A DNA stretch of 64,000 nucleotides from Paenibacillus lentus (lineage in GTDB: Bacteria; Bacillota; Bacilli; Paenibacillales; Paenibacillaceae). The translations under genes were made by a program, and so were the position numbers. Positions 39,031 through 50,952 of this stretch are shown one piece after another (the stretch's first letter is position 1; every line of letters starts with the position of its first letter). The notes beneath the pieces were generated by a model. It saw nothing but the letters and a program-made list of their open reading frames with translations. It did no database searches and had not been told where the DNA came from. The stretch covers positions 1,488,001 through 1,552,000 of the forward strand of contig NZ_CP034248.1 of NCBI RefSeq assembly GCF_003931855.1. Direction: 5' to 3'.

Positions 39031-40410
39031 TTGGATACAGTGCTTGAAGTTCTGTGGATGCTGGCTGAGGCGGGATGGCAGCTTCTCCTGCAGCCGTTCT
39101 ATTATATTTCAATTATATTGATTATGCTCATTTATAGACGGCAGGTGCTGCTGGAGCGTAAGTTGTTTCATGTGAAATTGCACAGCTGGGGCGCTCAGGC
39201 TTGGCGCACGGTCCTTGGGGGGCTTGTGGCAGGAGTCGGCGTATCGCTCGTTTCACTGTTCCTCGGTATGACCTTAAGCGTTGAAGGCATGATCTGCATC
39301 TGGGCTGTCACATTGTTGCTGCTGTTGTTTCGCGTTCGTTATTTATGTTTGGCATATGCAGTCGGGCTGCTAGGTATAGCTCAGTTTATAATTAATATGA
39401 TTCCGGGGCTGCAGGTCGGCAGCTGGCTTGGTGAGGTTGTGCGCGTTGTCCGTGAGTTGAATATTCCTGCGCTTTTATGCCTGGTGGCCGTAGTGCATGT
39501 CGCTGAGGGATTGTTGGTGCGCTGGCAAGGGGCCTCTTTTGCCGGGCCTCTCTTCTTCGAAGGTAAGCGGGGCAAGTCGGTTGGTGGTTACCAACTGCAA
39601 AGCTTATGGCCGGTTCCCTTGTTCCTGCTCATTCCGGCACAGACTACAGGGGCTGTGTTGCCATGGACTCCACTGTTTGGCGGGGATGCCTGGCTGGGAG
39701 GGTTCCAGTTGATCGCATTCCCGATTGTCATTGGCTTTACGGAGATGACGGTTGGGCTATTGCCTCAGGCTAAAGCTCGGGTATCTTCCGGCCGACTGGT
39801 TGCCTATGGCATCGTTATGCTCGTTTTGGCGCTTCTTAGTTCATGGTGGAGTCCGCTAACGGTGGTTGCTGCATTGGCGGGAATTATTTTGCATGAAGGA
39901 TTGATTTGGCTAAGCCGTTTTGAGGAACAAAACCGCAGTCCACTGTTCGTCAATCCTGTGGATGGGGTTAAGGTGCTGGCTGTGTTGCCGGGAAGTCCGG
40001 CGGAAGAGCTTGGAATTCAAGCAGGCGAGACGATAATCAAGGTGAACGGCACTCCCGTGGCTACCAAGGAAGAGCTTCACGCCGGGCTGCGCATGAATCC
40101 TGCCTTCTGTAAGCTGGAGGTACGGAACTTGGCAGGGGAGAGTAAATTTCTGCAGCGTGCCATCTACGCAGGAGAGCACCATCAGCTCGGAGCAATTTTG
40201 GCACCGGATGACCGGGCGCCAGTCGCTGTGAGGATGCGGCCGATCTCGCTCATCCATCTGCTCCGTCCAAGACGCGAGGGCGATCCGGTGAATAGTAGTT
40301 CTCGCCGTTCTGCAAGAGAGCGTAATGGACGCAAGGGGAAGAATTCGGAGGACAAGCGCCTATCCACTTCGCAGGGAGATGTGCAGGCAGAGACAGATGC
40401 GGATGCTTAA
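39031..40410 (+). CDS. Polytopic PDZ-domain membrane protein, MinJ-like
   Basis: 459 residues, TTG start at 39031 with AGGAG 12 bases upstream. About seven or eight hydrophobic segments fill residues 1-300. A PDZ domain follows (about 310-390, VKVLAVLPGSPAEELGIQAG). The last 60 residues are highly charged and disordered. In Bacillus subtilis, MinJ (YvjD) has the same design, links DivIVA to MinD at division sites, and lies near ctpB and uvrBA, as here. The assignment rests on architecture and synteny, not on a motif. Confidence 0.75.
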   Translation: MDTVLEVLWMLAEAGWQLLLQPFYYISIILIMLIYRRQVLLERKLFHVKLHSWGAQAWRTVLGGLVAGVGVSLVSLFLGMTLSVEGMICIWAVTLLLLLFRVRYLCLAYAVGLLGIAQFIINMIPGLQVGSWLGEVVRVVRELNIPALLCLVAVVHVAEGLLVRWQGASFAGPLFFEGKRGKSVGGYQLQSLWPVPLFLLIPAQTTGAVLPWTPLFGGDAWLGGFQLIAFPIVIGFTEMTVGLLPQAKARVSSGRLVAYGIVMLVLALLSSWWSPLTVVAALAGIILHEGLIWLSRFEEQNRSPLFVNPVDGVKVLAVLPGSPAEELGIQAGETIIKVNGTPVATKEELHAGLRMNPAFCKLEVRNLAGESKFLQRAIYAGEHHQLGAILAPDDRAPVAVRMRPISLIHLLRPRREGDPVNSSSRRSARERNGRKGKNSEDKRLSTSQGDVQAETDADA

Positions 40411-40690
40411 GCGAGAAGGCGCCTTAGATTACGTTTGAAGAGCACGCTGGCGGGGCGAACGATCTAGCGCCTTTAGGAATGATTAGGGATTAGGGTGGAT
40501 TAGGGTAAGATTGTGATGGAAGGCAGATGGCGGATCTTTCGTTCGGAGTAGATTTAAAGCGGATTTGAAGTAGATTTGGAGCAGATTTGGAGATTGATTG
40601 CAAAGTGCAGGCAAGAGAAGGGGGTCTCTGGCAGCTCTTTTTTCTGTCTTAGTCTTTTTAATGATGGGTTATCATCCTTATAGTAGAAAT
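40411..40690. other. Gene-free stretch between the minJ-like gene and motB
   Basis: It contains ATTAGG echoes (40478-40510) and about four copies of a 10-12 base GTAGATTTGGAG unit (40546-40596). A possible hairpin AGAGA/TCTCT with a T run follows near 40616-40652 and could terminate the minJ-like transcript. No gene. Confidence 0.5.
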
Positions 40691-40694
40691 GTCC

Positions 40695-40734
40695 AAAAAA
40701 ATCGCACTGCGTGATCATTGAATCGCGCAGTGCG
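40695..40734 (-). terminator. Terminator of the motAB operon
   Basis: On the minus strand, CGCACTGCG pairs perfectly with CGCAGTGCG (nine pairs; 40726-40734 and 40703-40711 on the plus strand). It is followed by a run of seven T. Confidence 0.85.
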
Positions 40735-40790
40735 TGGGCAGGGCAGCATATTCAAATATTAGAGCAAGGTTCCCCATTCATTCCTACCAG

Positions 40791-41654
40791 CTATTGCTGC
40801 AGCTGGCGAAGTACGGTGATCTCCACGCGCCGGTTTTTCTGGCGCCCGGCTTCGGTGGAGTTGTCTCCGTCGGGACGAGTGTCTGCATATCCGGCATACT
40901 GAAAACCTTTCGGGTCGAGTTTCTCGGTGTCGACGAAGTAGCGCAAAACCGACAGGGCTCTGGCGCCGGAAAGTTCCCAGTTATCTTTGTATCTCGAAGC
41001 GTGGACGATGGGCAAATTATCCGTATGTCCTTCGATGCTAATAATAGTGTCCAGATTGCTGAATAGGCTGGCGAGCTTGGACAGTGTCTTGGCGGAGCCT
41101 TCTTTCAGCTCAGCCTTGCCGACATCGAATAGAAAACGGTCGCTTAAGGTAATTGAAATACCTTTGGGCAGATCGGCAACCGTGATTTGATCCTCAAGCT
41201 CATTGTCTTTAATGTAGGCTTCAATTACCTTCATCAAGTTAATAAGCTCTTCCTCCTGTTTACGGAAAGCCAGCTCACGCTCAGTCAACGGCCCCTGTGA
41301 TGATGTTCCTAGCTCAGGGTCGCTGCCCTGGTTCTGATTCGGGCCCTGGGCCTCTTTGCCATGGCTCCCCTCCTGATGGGTTCCTTGTTCGCCAGAAGAA
41401 GGAGGGTTGCGATGGGTGTAGCGATCGGCAGAGCCCAGCACTCCGCTGCCATTCTCCAGAATGGAATCCCCGCTCTTGAACGTTTGCTGCAGTGATTCGG
41501 TGACGACTTCATATTTTTCAATATCGAGACGACTCATAGCATACATGATGACAAAGAAAATGAGCAGCAGCGTGATCAGGTCGGCATAGGTAATCAGCCA
41601 GCGATCCTTGGTCTCGGCTCCTTCTCTCCTGCGTTGTCTGTTGCGCTGTCTCAT
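40791..41654 (-). CDS. motB: Flagellar stator protein MotB/MotS
   Basis: 287 residues. One membrane helix (about 18-40) carries the ion-binding Asp25 in WLITYADLITLLLIFF. An unusually Gly/Gln/Ser/Pro-rich linker (about 70-125) leads to an OmpA-like peptidoglycan-binding domain at the C-terminus (IEGHTDNLPI, NWELSGARALSVLRYF, GRQKNRRVEI). With MotA it converts ion flow into flagellar torque. Whether it uses protons (MotB) or sodium (MotS) cannot be decided from the sequence alone. Its ATG overlaps the motA stop by four bases. Confidence 0.93.
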   Translation of the reverse strand: MRQRNRQRRREGAETKDRWLITYADLITLLLIFFVIMYAMSRLDIEKYEVVTESLQQTFKSGDSILENGSGVLGSADRYTHRNPPSSGEQGTHQEGSHGKEAQGPNQNQGSDPELGTSSQGPLTERELAFRKQEEELINLMKVIEAYIKDNELEDQITVADLPKGISITLSDRFLFDVGKAELKEGSAKTLSKLASLFSNLDTIISIEGHTDNLPIVHASRYKDNWELSGARALSVLRYFVDTEKLDPKGFQYAGYADTRPDGDNSTEAGRQKNRRVEITVLRQLQQ

Positions 41655-42457
41655 AGGTCTTTCTCCATAAACGATGCCGCAGCTGAATTTGAGGACGAAG
41701 GCGCTTCTAAATGAATATCCTTGATAAAGGATTCCATCTTCCGCCGGACAAGCAATGGATGATCTCCATTTTGAATCGATAACACACCCTCTAGAATCAT
41801 CTCCATGCGGCTGATATCATCTTCTCCACGAGCTTTAATTTTGGACGCAATTGGTAAAAAGATAAGGTTTGCGCTCGCGACCCCATAAAGCGTGGCTGTA
41901 AAAGCCAATGCGATTGAAGGGCCTAACGCCGTGGGCTCCGTCAGACTGCCCAGCACGTGAATAAGTCCCATTACTGTACCGATGATTCCCATTGTTGGTG
42001 CATATCCGCCAGCCGATTCGAATATTTTCGCATAGTTATCATACTTTTGTTGGGTAGCATCCATCTCATACTCCATGATTTGCTTGATCATATCCTGCTC
42101 GGTACCGTCTACGACAAGCTGGACGCCTTCGCGTAAATAAATATCGGAATGATCGATAATTTTATTCTCAAGGGAGAGGACGCCTTCGCGCCTCGCCATG
42201 GTGGACATATTGACAATATCCTCTATTAATTGCTCTGTGTTTGCGTCCGTGGCTGTGAAGGCAAGCTTCAAGGCTCGGGGAATCGTCTTTAATCTGCGCA
42301 GGGGGAAGCTGATCATGACCGCAGCAAAGGTGCCGCCAAAAACGATCAATGCAGCCGTAAGCTGCATAAGACCTGTGATTTCTCCTCCATCCCATAAAAA
42401 TCCGCCAATCAAAGCGGCCAGTCCGATAATAATACCAATAATCGTTGCGATATCCAT
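41651..42457 (-). CDS. motA: Flagellar stator protein MotA/MotP
   Basis: 268 residues with four membrane helices: two near the N-terminus (IATIIGIIIGLAALIGGFLW and MQLTAALIVFGGTFAAVMIS) and two around 150-205 (YAPTMGIIGTVMGLIHVLG and SIALAFTATLYGVASANLIF). A large cytoplasmic loop, which contacts the rotor protein FliG, lies between the pairs. The conserved prolines before helices three and four are present (APTMG, LGPS). AGGAG precedes the ATG on the minus strand. It is the first gene of a two-gene operon with motB. Confidence 0.95.
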   Translation of the reverse strand: MDIATIIGIIIGLAALIGGFLWDGGEITGLMQLTAALIVFGGTFAAVMISFPLRRLKTIPRALKLAFTATDANTEQLIEDIVNMSTMARREGVLSLENKIIDHSDIYLREGVQLVVDGTEQDMIKQIMEYEMDATQQKYDNYAKIFESAGGYAPTMGIIGTVMGLIHVLGSLTEPTALGPSIALAFTATLYGVASANLIFLPIASKIKARGEDDISRMEMILEGVLSIQNGDHPLLVRRKMESFIKDIHLEAPSSSNSAAASFMEKDL

Positions 42458-42555
42458 AGATTGTTACAGCTCCTATCCTGTACTTACCGATTGCATCCCT
42501 AGGATGAAAAAGGTATAATAACATGGGAACACTTATTCCTATTTTGCGTAAATGT

Positions 42556-42569
42556 GGAATATAGGTTCA
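42556..42569 (+). promoter_or_regulatory. Weak candidate LexA (SOS) box upstream of uvrB
   Basis: GGAATATAGGTTCA resembles the Bacillus LexA box CGAAC-N4-GTTCG with several mismatches. It lies about 160 bases before uvrB, a gene that is SOS-controlled in Bacillus. No better box was seen. Confidence 0.2.
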
Positions 42570-42726
42570 GACCATTCGGTTTGACTAAATGTTGCAAGTG
42601 GATTCGTTTCTTTTAAGAATATAGATATAGGTTAATATAGTAAGGAGGCCAAGTCCTCCTTTTGCTAATATAAAGTTATTTCATTCCCTAGTATTTCATT
42701 TTAGACGATAAGGGTGATGTTGGACA

Positions 42727-44721
<1,995 letters not shown>

Positions 44722-44756
44722 TTTATTCTAAGGTAATACCAAGGAGATGAAATCTG

Positions 44757-47615
44757 TTGGCCATTGAGAATATTGTCATAAAAGGCGCAAGAGCGCACAA
44801 TTTAAAAAATATAGATATTACAATTCCGCGTGACAAGTTTGTTGTATTGACCGGACTCAGCGGTTCAGGAAAATCCTCTCTGGCATTCGATACGATTTAC
44901 GCAGAAGGGCAGCGCCGTTACGTAGAATCGCTGTCCGCCTATGCGCGTCAGTTTCTAGGTCAAATGGAGAAGCCGGATGTAGATTCCATTGAGGGCTTGT
45001 CTCCGGCGATTTCGATTGACCAGAAGACGACGAGCCGGAACCCTCGTTCCACGGTAGGTACCGTAACGGAAATCTATGACTATTTACGTCTATTGTTTGC
45101 AAGGATCGGACATCCTCACTGTCCGGAGCACGGCATCGAGATTACTTCGCAAACCGTGGAGCAAATGGTAGATCGAATTATGCAATATCCGGAGAGGACG
45201 AGACTGCAAATCCTATCGCCTGTTATTTCAGGCAAGAAGGGCGAACACAAGAGCTTGTTTGCTGAAATTGCGAAGCAGGGCTTTGTTCGGGTGCGGGTCG
45301 ACGGAGAACAGCGTGATCTTTCCGAGAATATCGAGCTGGAGAAGAATAAGAAGCACTCCATCGAAGTGATTGTAGATCGGATTATTATTAAAGAAGACGT
45401 TAGAAGCCGGCTAGCTGATTCCATCGAAACGGCTCTGAAGATGTCCGGGGGACAGCTGCTCGTCGATATTATCGGTCAGGAGGAGTTGCGTTTTAGTTCA
45501 AATTATGCTTGCCCGATCTGCGGCTTCAGCCTCGAGGAGCTATCTCCGCGGATGTTCTCCTTTAACAGTCCATTTGGCGCTTGTCCGGATTGCGACGGGC
45601 TTGGCGCAAAAATGATTATTGACCCGGAACTGCTCATCCCGAATCCGAATAAGACCATCCAAGAGGGCGCGTTTGAAGCCTGGGCGGGAAGCACGTCCAA
45701 CTATTACCCGCAATTTTTGAAATCGGTATGTGAGCATTATGATATTCCGCAAGACGTACCGGTCAGCGAACTGACGAAGGAGCAAATGGATACGCTTCTG
45801 TATGGAACAGGCGATACCAAAATTCGTTTCCATTATCAGAATGATTTTGGTATGAGTAAGGATGCTTACGTGACGTTCGAAGGAGTTGTGCGCAATTTAG
45901 AGCGGCGCTACCGGGACACGGCCTCCGAAGGCATTCGTGAGTTTATTGAAGCATTTATGGGCTCCAAGCCATGCGATTCATGTAAGGGGCACCGCCTGAA
46001 GAAAGAAGTGCTGGCCGTGACGATCAATGATCAGAACATGGCTTATGTGACCAATCTTTCGATTGGAGAGGCAGTGGAGTTCTTCAATGGTTTAAGCTTG
46101 AGTGAGAAAGAGACAGCCATTGCTCATATGATACTGAAGGAAATTAACAGCCGTCTAGGGTTCCTTGTTAATGTCGGTCTAGACTATTTAACTCTGAGCC
46201 GTGCAGCCGGGACACTATCCGGGGGCGAGGCGCAGCGCATCAGGCTGGCTACGCAGATCGGATCTAGTCTTATGGGTGTGCTCTATATTTTGGACGAGCC
46301 AAGCATTGGACTGCACCAGAGAGACAACGATCGGTTGATATCTACACTTGCCCATATGCGTGATCTCGGTAATACGCTCATCGTTGTTGAGCATGATGAG
46401 GATACGATGATGGCTGCTGATTATATTATCGATATCGGTCCTGGTGCCGGCATGCATGGCGGGCAGGTCGTTGCACAAGGGACGCCTAAGGAAATTATGG
46501 AAAACCCGAACTCGTTGACAGGGCAATATCTGGGCGGTAAGAAGTTCATTCCGGTGAATCTGGAACGGCGCAAACCAAATGGTCGCTGGCTTGAGATCAA
46601 GGGGGCTAAGGAGAATAACCTGAAGAATATTAACGTGAAGTTTCCGATTGGCGTATTTACTGCTGTTACGGGAGTATCGGGCTCAGGTAAATCTACGCTC
46701 GTTAATGAAATTTTATATAAAACCTTAGCTCGTGATTTGAACCGGGCCAGGGTGCGCCCTGGGCAATATCGGGAGATTAAGGGTCTGGAGCATGTCGATA
46801 AGGTCGTTGATATCGACCAATCCCCAATTGGTCGTACGCCACGCTCGAACCCAGCTACTTATACGGGGGTATTCGATGATATCCGCGACCTCTTCTCCCA
46901 GACCTCGGAAGCGAAGGTTCGCGGCTATAAGAAGGGACGCTTTAGCTTTAACATCAAGGGAGGACGCTGCGAAGCATGTCGCGGCGACGGGATCATCCGG
47001 ATTGAGATGCACTTCCTGCCGGATGTTTATGTGCCTTGTGAGGTGTGCAAGGGACAAAGATACAATCGCGAGACGCTTGAAGTGAAATACAAGAGCAAGA
47101 GCATCGCCGATGTGCTGGAGATGACAGTAGAAGTGGCGACGGACTTTTTCCAGAACATCCCGAAAATTCATCGCAAGCTGCAAACTCTGCTGGATGTCGG
47201 GCTAGGCTATGTAAAATTGGGACAGCCTGCTACTACGTTATCTGGTGGTGAAGCACAGCGGGTGAAGCTCGCTTCTGAGCTGTATCGCCGCAGCACAGGC
47301 AAGACCATCTACATTCTGGACGAGCCGACGACAGGGCTGCATGTCGATGATATCGACCGATTGCTTAAGGTGCTCCACCGATTGGTGGATTCCGGGGAAA
47401 CGGTGCTCGTGATCGAGCATAATCTGGACGTCATCAAGACCGCTGATTACCTTATTGATCTCGGACCTGAAGGGGGAAGTGGAGGCGGAACGATTATCGG
47501 CACAGGTACGCCGGAGGAGATTGCTAACAATGAGAAATCTTATACTGGGCGCTACTTGAAGCCTGTTTTGGAACGTGATACAGAGCGGACTCGGGGGCTG
47601 CAGCTTCAGGATTAG
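44757..47615 (+). CDS. uvrA: UvrABC excinuclease subunit A
   Basis: 952 residues, start TTG at 44757 behind AAGGAGATGA. UvrA dimers scan DNA for lesions and load UvrB. There are two ABC ATPase modules: Walker A motifs GLSGSGKSS and GVSGSGKST, and two LSGGEAQR signatures. Zinc-binding cysteine sets are present ([10 protein letters not shown] with [14 protein letters not shown] with CEVCKG), as is CDSCKGHRL. Nothing is missing. A strong terminator follows. Confidence 0.98.
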   Translation: MAIENIVIKGARAHNLKNIDITIPRDKFVVLTGLSGSGKSSLAFDTIYAEGQRRYVESLSAYARQFLGQMEKPDVDSIEGLSPAISIDQKTTSRNPRSTVGTVTEIYDYLRLLFARIGHPHCPEHGIEITSQTVEQMVDRIMQYPERTRLQILSPVISGKKGEHKSLFAEIAKQGFVRVRVDGEQRDLSENIELEKNKKHSIEVIVDRIIIKEDVRSRLADSIETALKMSGGQLLVDIIGQEELRFSSNYACPICGFSLEELSPRMFSFNSPFGACPDCDGLGAKMIIDPELLIPNPNKTIQEGAFEAWAGSTSNYYPQFLKSVCEHYDIPQDVPVSELTKEQMDTLLYGTGDTKIRFHYQNDFGMSKDAYVTFEGVVRNLERRYRDTASEGIREFIEAFMGSKPCDSCKGHRLKKEVLAVTINDQNMAYVTNLSIGEAVEFFNGLSLSEKETAIAHMILKEINSRLGFLVNVGLDYLTLSRAAGTLSGGEAQRIRLATQIGSSLMGVLYILDEPSIGLHQRDNDRLISTLAHMRDLGNTLIVVEHDEDTMMAADYIIDIGPGAGMHGGQVVAQGTPKEIMENPNSLTGQYLGGKKFIPVNLERRKPNGRWLEIKGAKENNLKNINVKFPIGVFTAVTGVSGSGKSTLVNEILYKTLARDLNRARVRPGQYREIKGLEHVDKVVDIDQSPIGRTPRSNPATYTGVFDDIRDLFSQTSEAKVRGYKKGRFSFNIKGGRCEACRGDGIIRIEMHFLPDVYVPCEVCKGQRYNRETLEVKYKSKSIADVLEMTVEVATDFFQNIPKIHRKLQTLLDVGLGYVKLGQPATTLSGGEAQRVKLASELYRRSTGKTIYILDEPTTGLHVDDIDRLLKVLHRLVDSGETVLVIEHNLDVIKTADYLIDLGPEGGSGGGTIIGTGTPEEIANNEKSYTGRYLKPVLERDTERTRGLQLQD

Positions 47616-47681
47616 TACGTATCTAAAGTTGAAGAGGGGCTGTTCAGAGAGTCCCCTTTCGAGTAAATTAAACCAAAACGA

Positions 47682-47727
47682 AAAGCCCAAGAATGTTGAT
47701 TTTATAGCATTCTTGGGCTTTTTCCGT
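47682..47727 (+). terminator. Terminator after uvrA
   Basis: AAAGCCCAAGAATG (47682-47695) and CATTCTTGGGCTTT (47708-47721) are perfectly complementary over 14 pairs, followed by TT. Confidence 0.93.
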
Positions 47728-47919
47728 CCAAGGAACTGTGCAAAAATCAACCTTTCAAACATCCCTCTTGTGTAAATGATTCATTTAAGTGGTTCTGTCC
47801 GGTAAATGCCCTGAATTTATCCATTTGCTGGGTGATCTCCATGTTATTCTTGAAACATGCAAATTCAGACAAGGCATCTGCATATAGAAAAGATGATAAA
47901 AAAAGGAGAAAAACCCAGT

Positions 47920-49779
47920 ATGAAAAACTATCAAGAAATGAAGCAATACTCGGAGCGGAAAGCTAATTTTACTAAAAAGGTAGAAACGGGGGGAAATACG
48001 GTATGTTATGTGCTTGATCCCATGGAATGGGGCATCCAGACAAACGGCACCGAAGCGATAAAGACGACAGAAGGCTTAAATGCGGCGCTTGCTTATGCGA
48101 AAAATGCTGGCTACCCTGAGGTATTTATCCCGAAGGGAATTTACCTGATCCATGGCGTTGGCAAAAACGAATTTGCTCCGGAGAGAGAGGCGGGTGTCAA
48201 AGTTCCTTCCCACATGAAGCTTACACTGGATCATGAGGCTGAATTGAAGGTAGAGCCAAACAGTTCAAAAGGCTATTCCTGTATTTACCTTCGCGAAGTA
48301 GAAAACGTATCTATTTCAGGGGGAATTCTTACTGGCGACCTCGATGAACATGTTTTAAGCACAAATCCTGAAGAGACGCATGAATGGGGATTTGGAATTT
48401 ACCTTCATGGCAGCAGAAACGTTTCAATCGAGAATATGAAAATTAGAAAATTTACCGGGGACTGCATTTTCCTAGGTTCAGTAGGTGTGCTGGGCATTGA
48501 TCCAGACTATGCAGAACCGGAAAAAGTAACGATTCGGAATTGCTCGCTGGATGGAGCACGGCGAAACAACATCTCGATTACGGCTGGTGAGCATATTTTA
48601 GTAGAAAATAATGAAATTACGAATGCAGGCACGGTAGAGGGCACCATGCCGAAAGCTGGCATTGATATTGAAGGATATGGCGAGGGGGATATCGATTATG
48701 AAGTCCCACGCAACATCGTCGTGAGAGGGAACTTCTTCCGTGGTAATTTCAGATCGTCCATTCTAAATTTCAACGGTTATGAGGTGGTAATTGAAGGCAA
48801 TCACTCGGATAATACGATTTCATATGGCAATGGAACGGATACGGTAATTAGTGGGAATGTGCTGGTGAGGACAGATGGGACACTTACGGCAATTGCTGGA
48901 CAACAGGTGTCGCAAGGATTCGATGGTAACAATGTAACGATTGTCGGAAATATTATTAAAGGCTTCGGGAGCGGTATCGATGCCCGCGGAAAGGACGTGG
49001 TTGTGACAGGCAACACGATCTCTCATCTGGGCGATACAAGCGGCGTGGGCATTAATGTTTGGGCGGCGGAGAATTCATTGGTTGCAAATAATTCGGTTCA
49101 TCGTAGTCAAGGGCTAGCTTACAGAGTGGATAGCAGTAAGGATGTACAGCTCTTGAACAACAAGGCATTCCAGTTGGGGCGATACGCTGTAGAAGTGGAT
49201 AAGTCCACAGAGGTTATTTTGCGAGGTAACATATTTAATCAGTGTAAGGGCGGTATTCAAATAACGAACTTTGGAAAAAAGGATAACGATACGCAGGTTT
49301 TGGCAGAAGGCAATCATATTGATTTTACTGGATATACGGGACAGCCTGCATATGCGATCAGCTTTGATAAATATAGTGATGTCGAGCTTAAATCAAACTA
49401 TATCAAAGGTGCGCGCAATGTCGTTATTTATGGGGGGAGTATGGCTGGGAGAGTTGTTAAAGTTGCGGATAATGAAATTACCGCCAGCATCACTGCGACT
49501 GCGGCGATTCAAATCGAGGGCGGCCAGTTTGGCGAGATTGTTGGTAACCGCATTACCTTCAATCGAATGGCAACCGGAGGTTACGGTATCATCTTGAAGA
49601 ACAGCGAGGATGTGATCATTGCCCAAAACTCGATTTACTCAAACACGGGTCATGCGTTATCCGGTTCGATTGTGACGGAGCACTCTAAAGCTACAAAAGT
49701 GTTAAATAATTTAGCGGTTAAAGGGAGTATGAAATTGAACGCGGATACGGATACGGATCGTGGCAACATGGTTGTTTGA
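47920..49779 (+). CDS. Right-handed parallel beta-helix protein (pectate-lyase-like fold)
   Basis: 619 residues from the ATG at 47920, which has AAAAGGAGAA 10 bases upstream; an upstream in-frame start (47857) lacks one. After a short N-terminal segment the sequence has the start typical of Pectate_lyase_3 proteins (WGIQTNGTEAIKTTEGLNAAL and VFIPKGIYLI, the first cut here by length). Then follow about twenty degenerate coils with the N-x-I/V-x-x-N-x-I pattern (VENNEITNAG, VVTGNTISHLG, IVGNRITFNRM). No signal peptide is visible, so secretion would need another route. Such proteins are polysaccharide lyases, epimerases or phage tailspikes; no catalytic residues could be assigned. Confidence 0.85.
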   Translation: MKNYQEMKQYSERKANFTKKVETGGNTVCYVLDPMEWGIQTNGTEAIKTTEGLNAALAYAKNAGYPEVFIPKGIYLIHGVGKNEFAPEREAGVKVPSHMKLTLDHEAELKVEPNSSKGYSCIYLREVENVSISGGILTGDLDEHVLSTNPEETHEWGFGIYLHGSRNVSIENMKIRKFTGDCIFLGSVGVLGIDPDYAEPEKVTIRNCSLDGARRNNISITAGEHILVENNEITNAGTVEGTMPKAGIDIEGYGEGDIDYEVPRNIVVRGNFFRGNFRSSILNFNGYEVVIEGNHSDNTISYGNGTDTVISGNVLVRTDGTLTAIAGQQVSQGFDGNNVTIVGNIIKGFGSGIDARGKDVVVTGNTISHLGDTSGVGINVWAAENSLVANNSVHRSQGLAYRVDSSKDVQLLNNKAFQLGRYAVEVDKSTEVILRGNIFNQCKGGIQITNFGKKDNDTQVLAEGNHIDFTGYTGQPAYAISFDKYSDVELKSNYIKGARNVVIYGGSMAGRVVKVADNEITASITATAAIQIEGGQFGEIVGNRITFNRMATGGYGIILKNSEDVIIAQNSIYSNTGHALSGSIVTEHSKATKVLNNLAVKGSMKLNADTDTDRGNMVV

Positions 49780-49968
49780 GTTTGATTAATTGACAATTAC
49801 AATAAAGTCAAGGAAACTAGCCACTCTATCTCCGTGAAAAAACGTTTTAAAATTGTCTAAATTGTGACAATTCCATTTTTTATCTGTTTTTCCCCTTGCA
49901 TCCGCGCCATTTGGAAGATAACATATAGGGAGATGCGTATATACGTGATTTTATAAGGGGGTTACGGC

Positions 49969-50181
49969 ATGCGACTGCTCGCAGAAGCGGCAGAGAAGAC
50001 ATCAAACTTCAACGGTTTCGACATATTTATGCTGCTGTTTACAGTAATTATTTTGATCGGCGTGGTGCGCCTGATGGTCGCTCGTCCGAAGAAGAATTTA
50101 TTTGCAATCGGTTTCGGCATCGTAAGTTTGCTTGTTTTCCTGGCATCGGATGCTGTAATGATTAGCGGCTGGTTTAAATAA
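49969..50181 (+). CDS. Small two-helix membrane protein
   Basis: 70 residues with two membrane helices (about 20-38 and 46-66) joined by a short basic loop VARPKKN. GGGGG lies 7 bases before the ATG, and a terminator follows at once, so it is a real single-gene unit. Size and layout resemble the DUF2759 proteins of Bacillus (such as YqgW), but the match was not confirmed. Function unknown. Confidence 0.75.
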   Translation: MRLLAEAAEKTSNFNGFDIFMLLFTVIILIGVVRLMVARPKKNLFAIGFGIVSLLVFLASDAVMISGWFK

Positions 50182-50196
50182 ATACGGAATAACGAA

Positions 50197-50234
50197 AACA
50201 CTTTGTTTCGAAATGGAACAGGGTGTTTTTTTTC
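50197..50234 (+). terminator. Terminator after the small membrane protein gene
   Basis: AACACTTTGTTTC pairs with GGAACAGGGTGTT (13 pairs with four G-U), followed by TTTTTTT. Confidence 0.85.
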
Positions 50235-50438
50235 AATTTTATGTGAAATGAAAATGATAAAGTTGGATACCCATGTGTTCACCAATAATAAAATAAACGG
50301 CAGGGATGCGGTTTGTTTATATTTGGGTTTAGACGGAATTATCAGCCAGTCAGCTAACTAGTCCCTAGTCCGTTAACTGGTCAGCTCGAATCTAACGAAT
50401 CTCATCCACGTAATTTGTATATATTTTCGTTGATATTG

Positions 50439-50578
50439 AATGTAACGATTGCCAGACACGCTATTTACGGTTTAGCTACTGTTTGGAGCAGTGAAGACTG
50501 AAATAGCGTTCCCTGGATTCGTTACATTTTGACAGGGGTTATTTTATTACAAATAGCGCTTGTAGGATTCGTTAGAAA
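50439..50578. repeat. Fold-back repeat with a third arm
   Basis: A 28-base arm at 50439-50466 (AATGTAACGATTGCCAG...CGCTATTT) is complementary to 50501-50528 at most positions. A direct copy of the second arm, sharing AAATAGCG and GGATTCGTTA, lies at 50551-50578. Confidence 0.8.
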
Positions 50579-50768
50579 GTTTCGTTCTCACTGCTCGGTC
50601 TCAGCTTCCCGGTCATGGGGAGCTGTAGGTTCGGTATCGTTGTAGTACGCACTTGTGATCAGCAGTAATCAGTCAGAATAAGATCCCAGTTGTGGGGACG
50701 ACGGTTGGAACATGGCGAATTAGCGGTATCGGACTTTGCGTTTCTTTAAATATTGTGCGATAAACGAA

Positions 50769-50810
50769 ACAAACCCATCGAATAGGATGTGCTCCTAATG
50801 ATGGGTTTGT
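50769..50810. terminator. Hairpin downstream of the HTH-TPR regulator
   Basis: ACAAACCCATC (50769-50779) and GATGGGTTTGT (50800-50810) are perfectly complementary. AGGA/TCCT pairs in the loop. No long T run on either side, so terminator function is uncertain. Confidence 0.5.
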
Positions 50811-50952
50811 TCGATAAATCTTTTAAGTGCGTTCTCGTAGGAATATGGGCTTTAGAAATGGGGTGTAGTTCTATCCTCCGTGTAATCCTCCATAGATACT
50901 AATTTTATTATCTAGGGAGCATTGAGTAGGAAGGAACAAAGTAAAGGCAAAG

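Larger units (their letters stand above)
50235..50952. other. Gene-free stretch with a fold-back repeat and a hairpin
   Basis: It contains the inverted and direct repeat at 50439-50578 and a hairpin at 50769-50810 (both annotated). A 13-codon frame without a ribosome site lies on the minus strand at 50852-50893. Nothing else was recognised. Confidence 0.6.
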
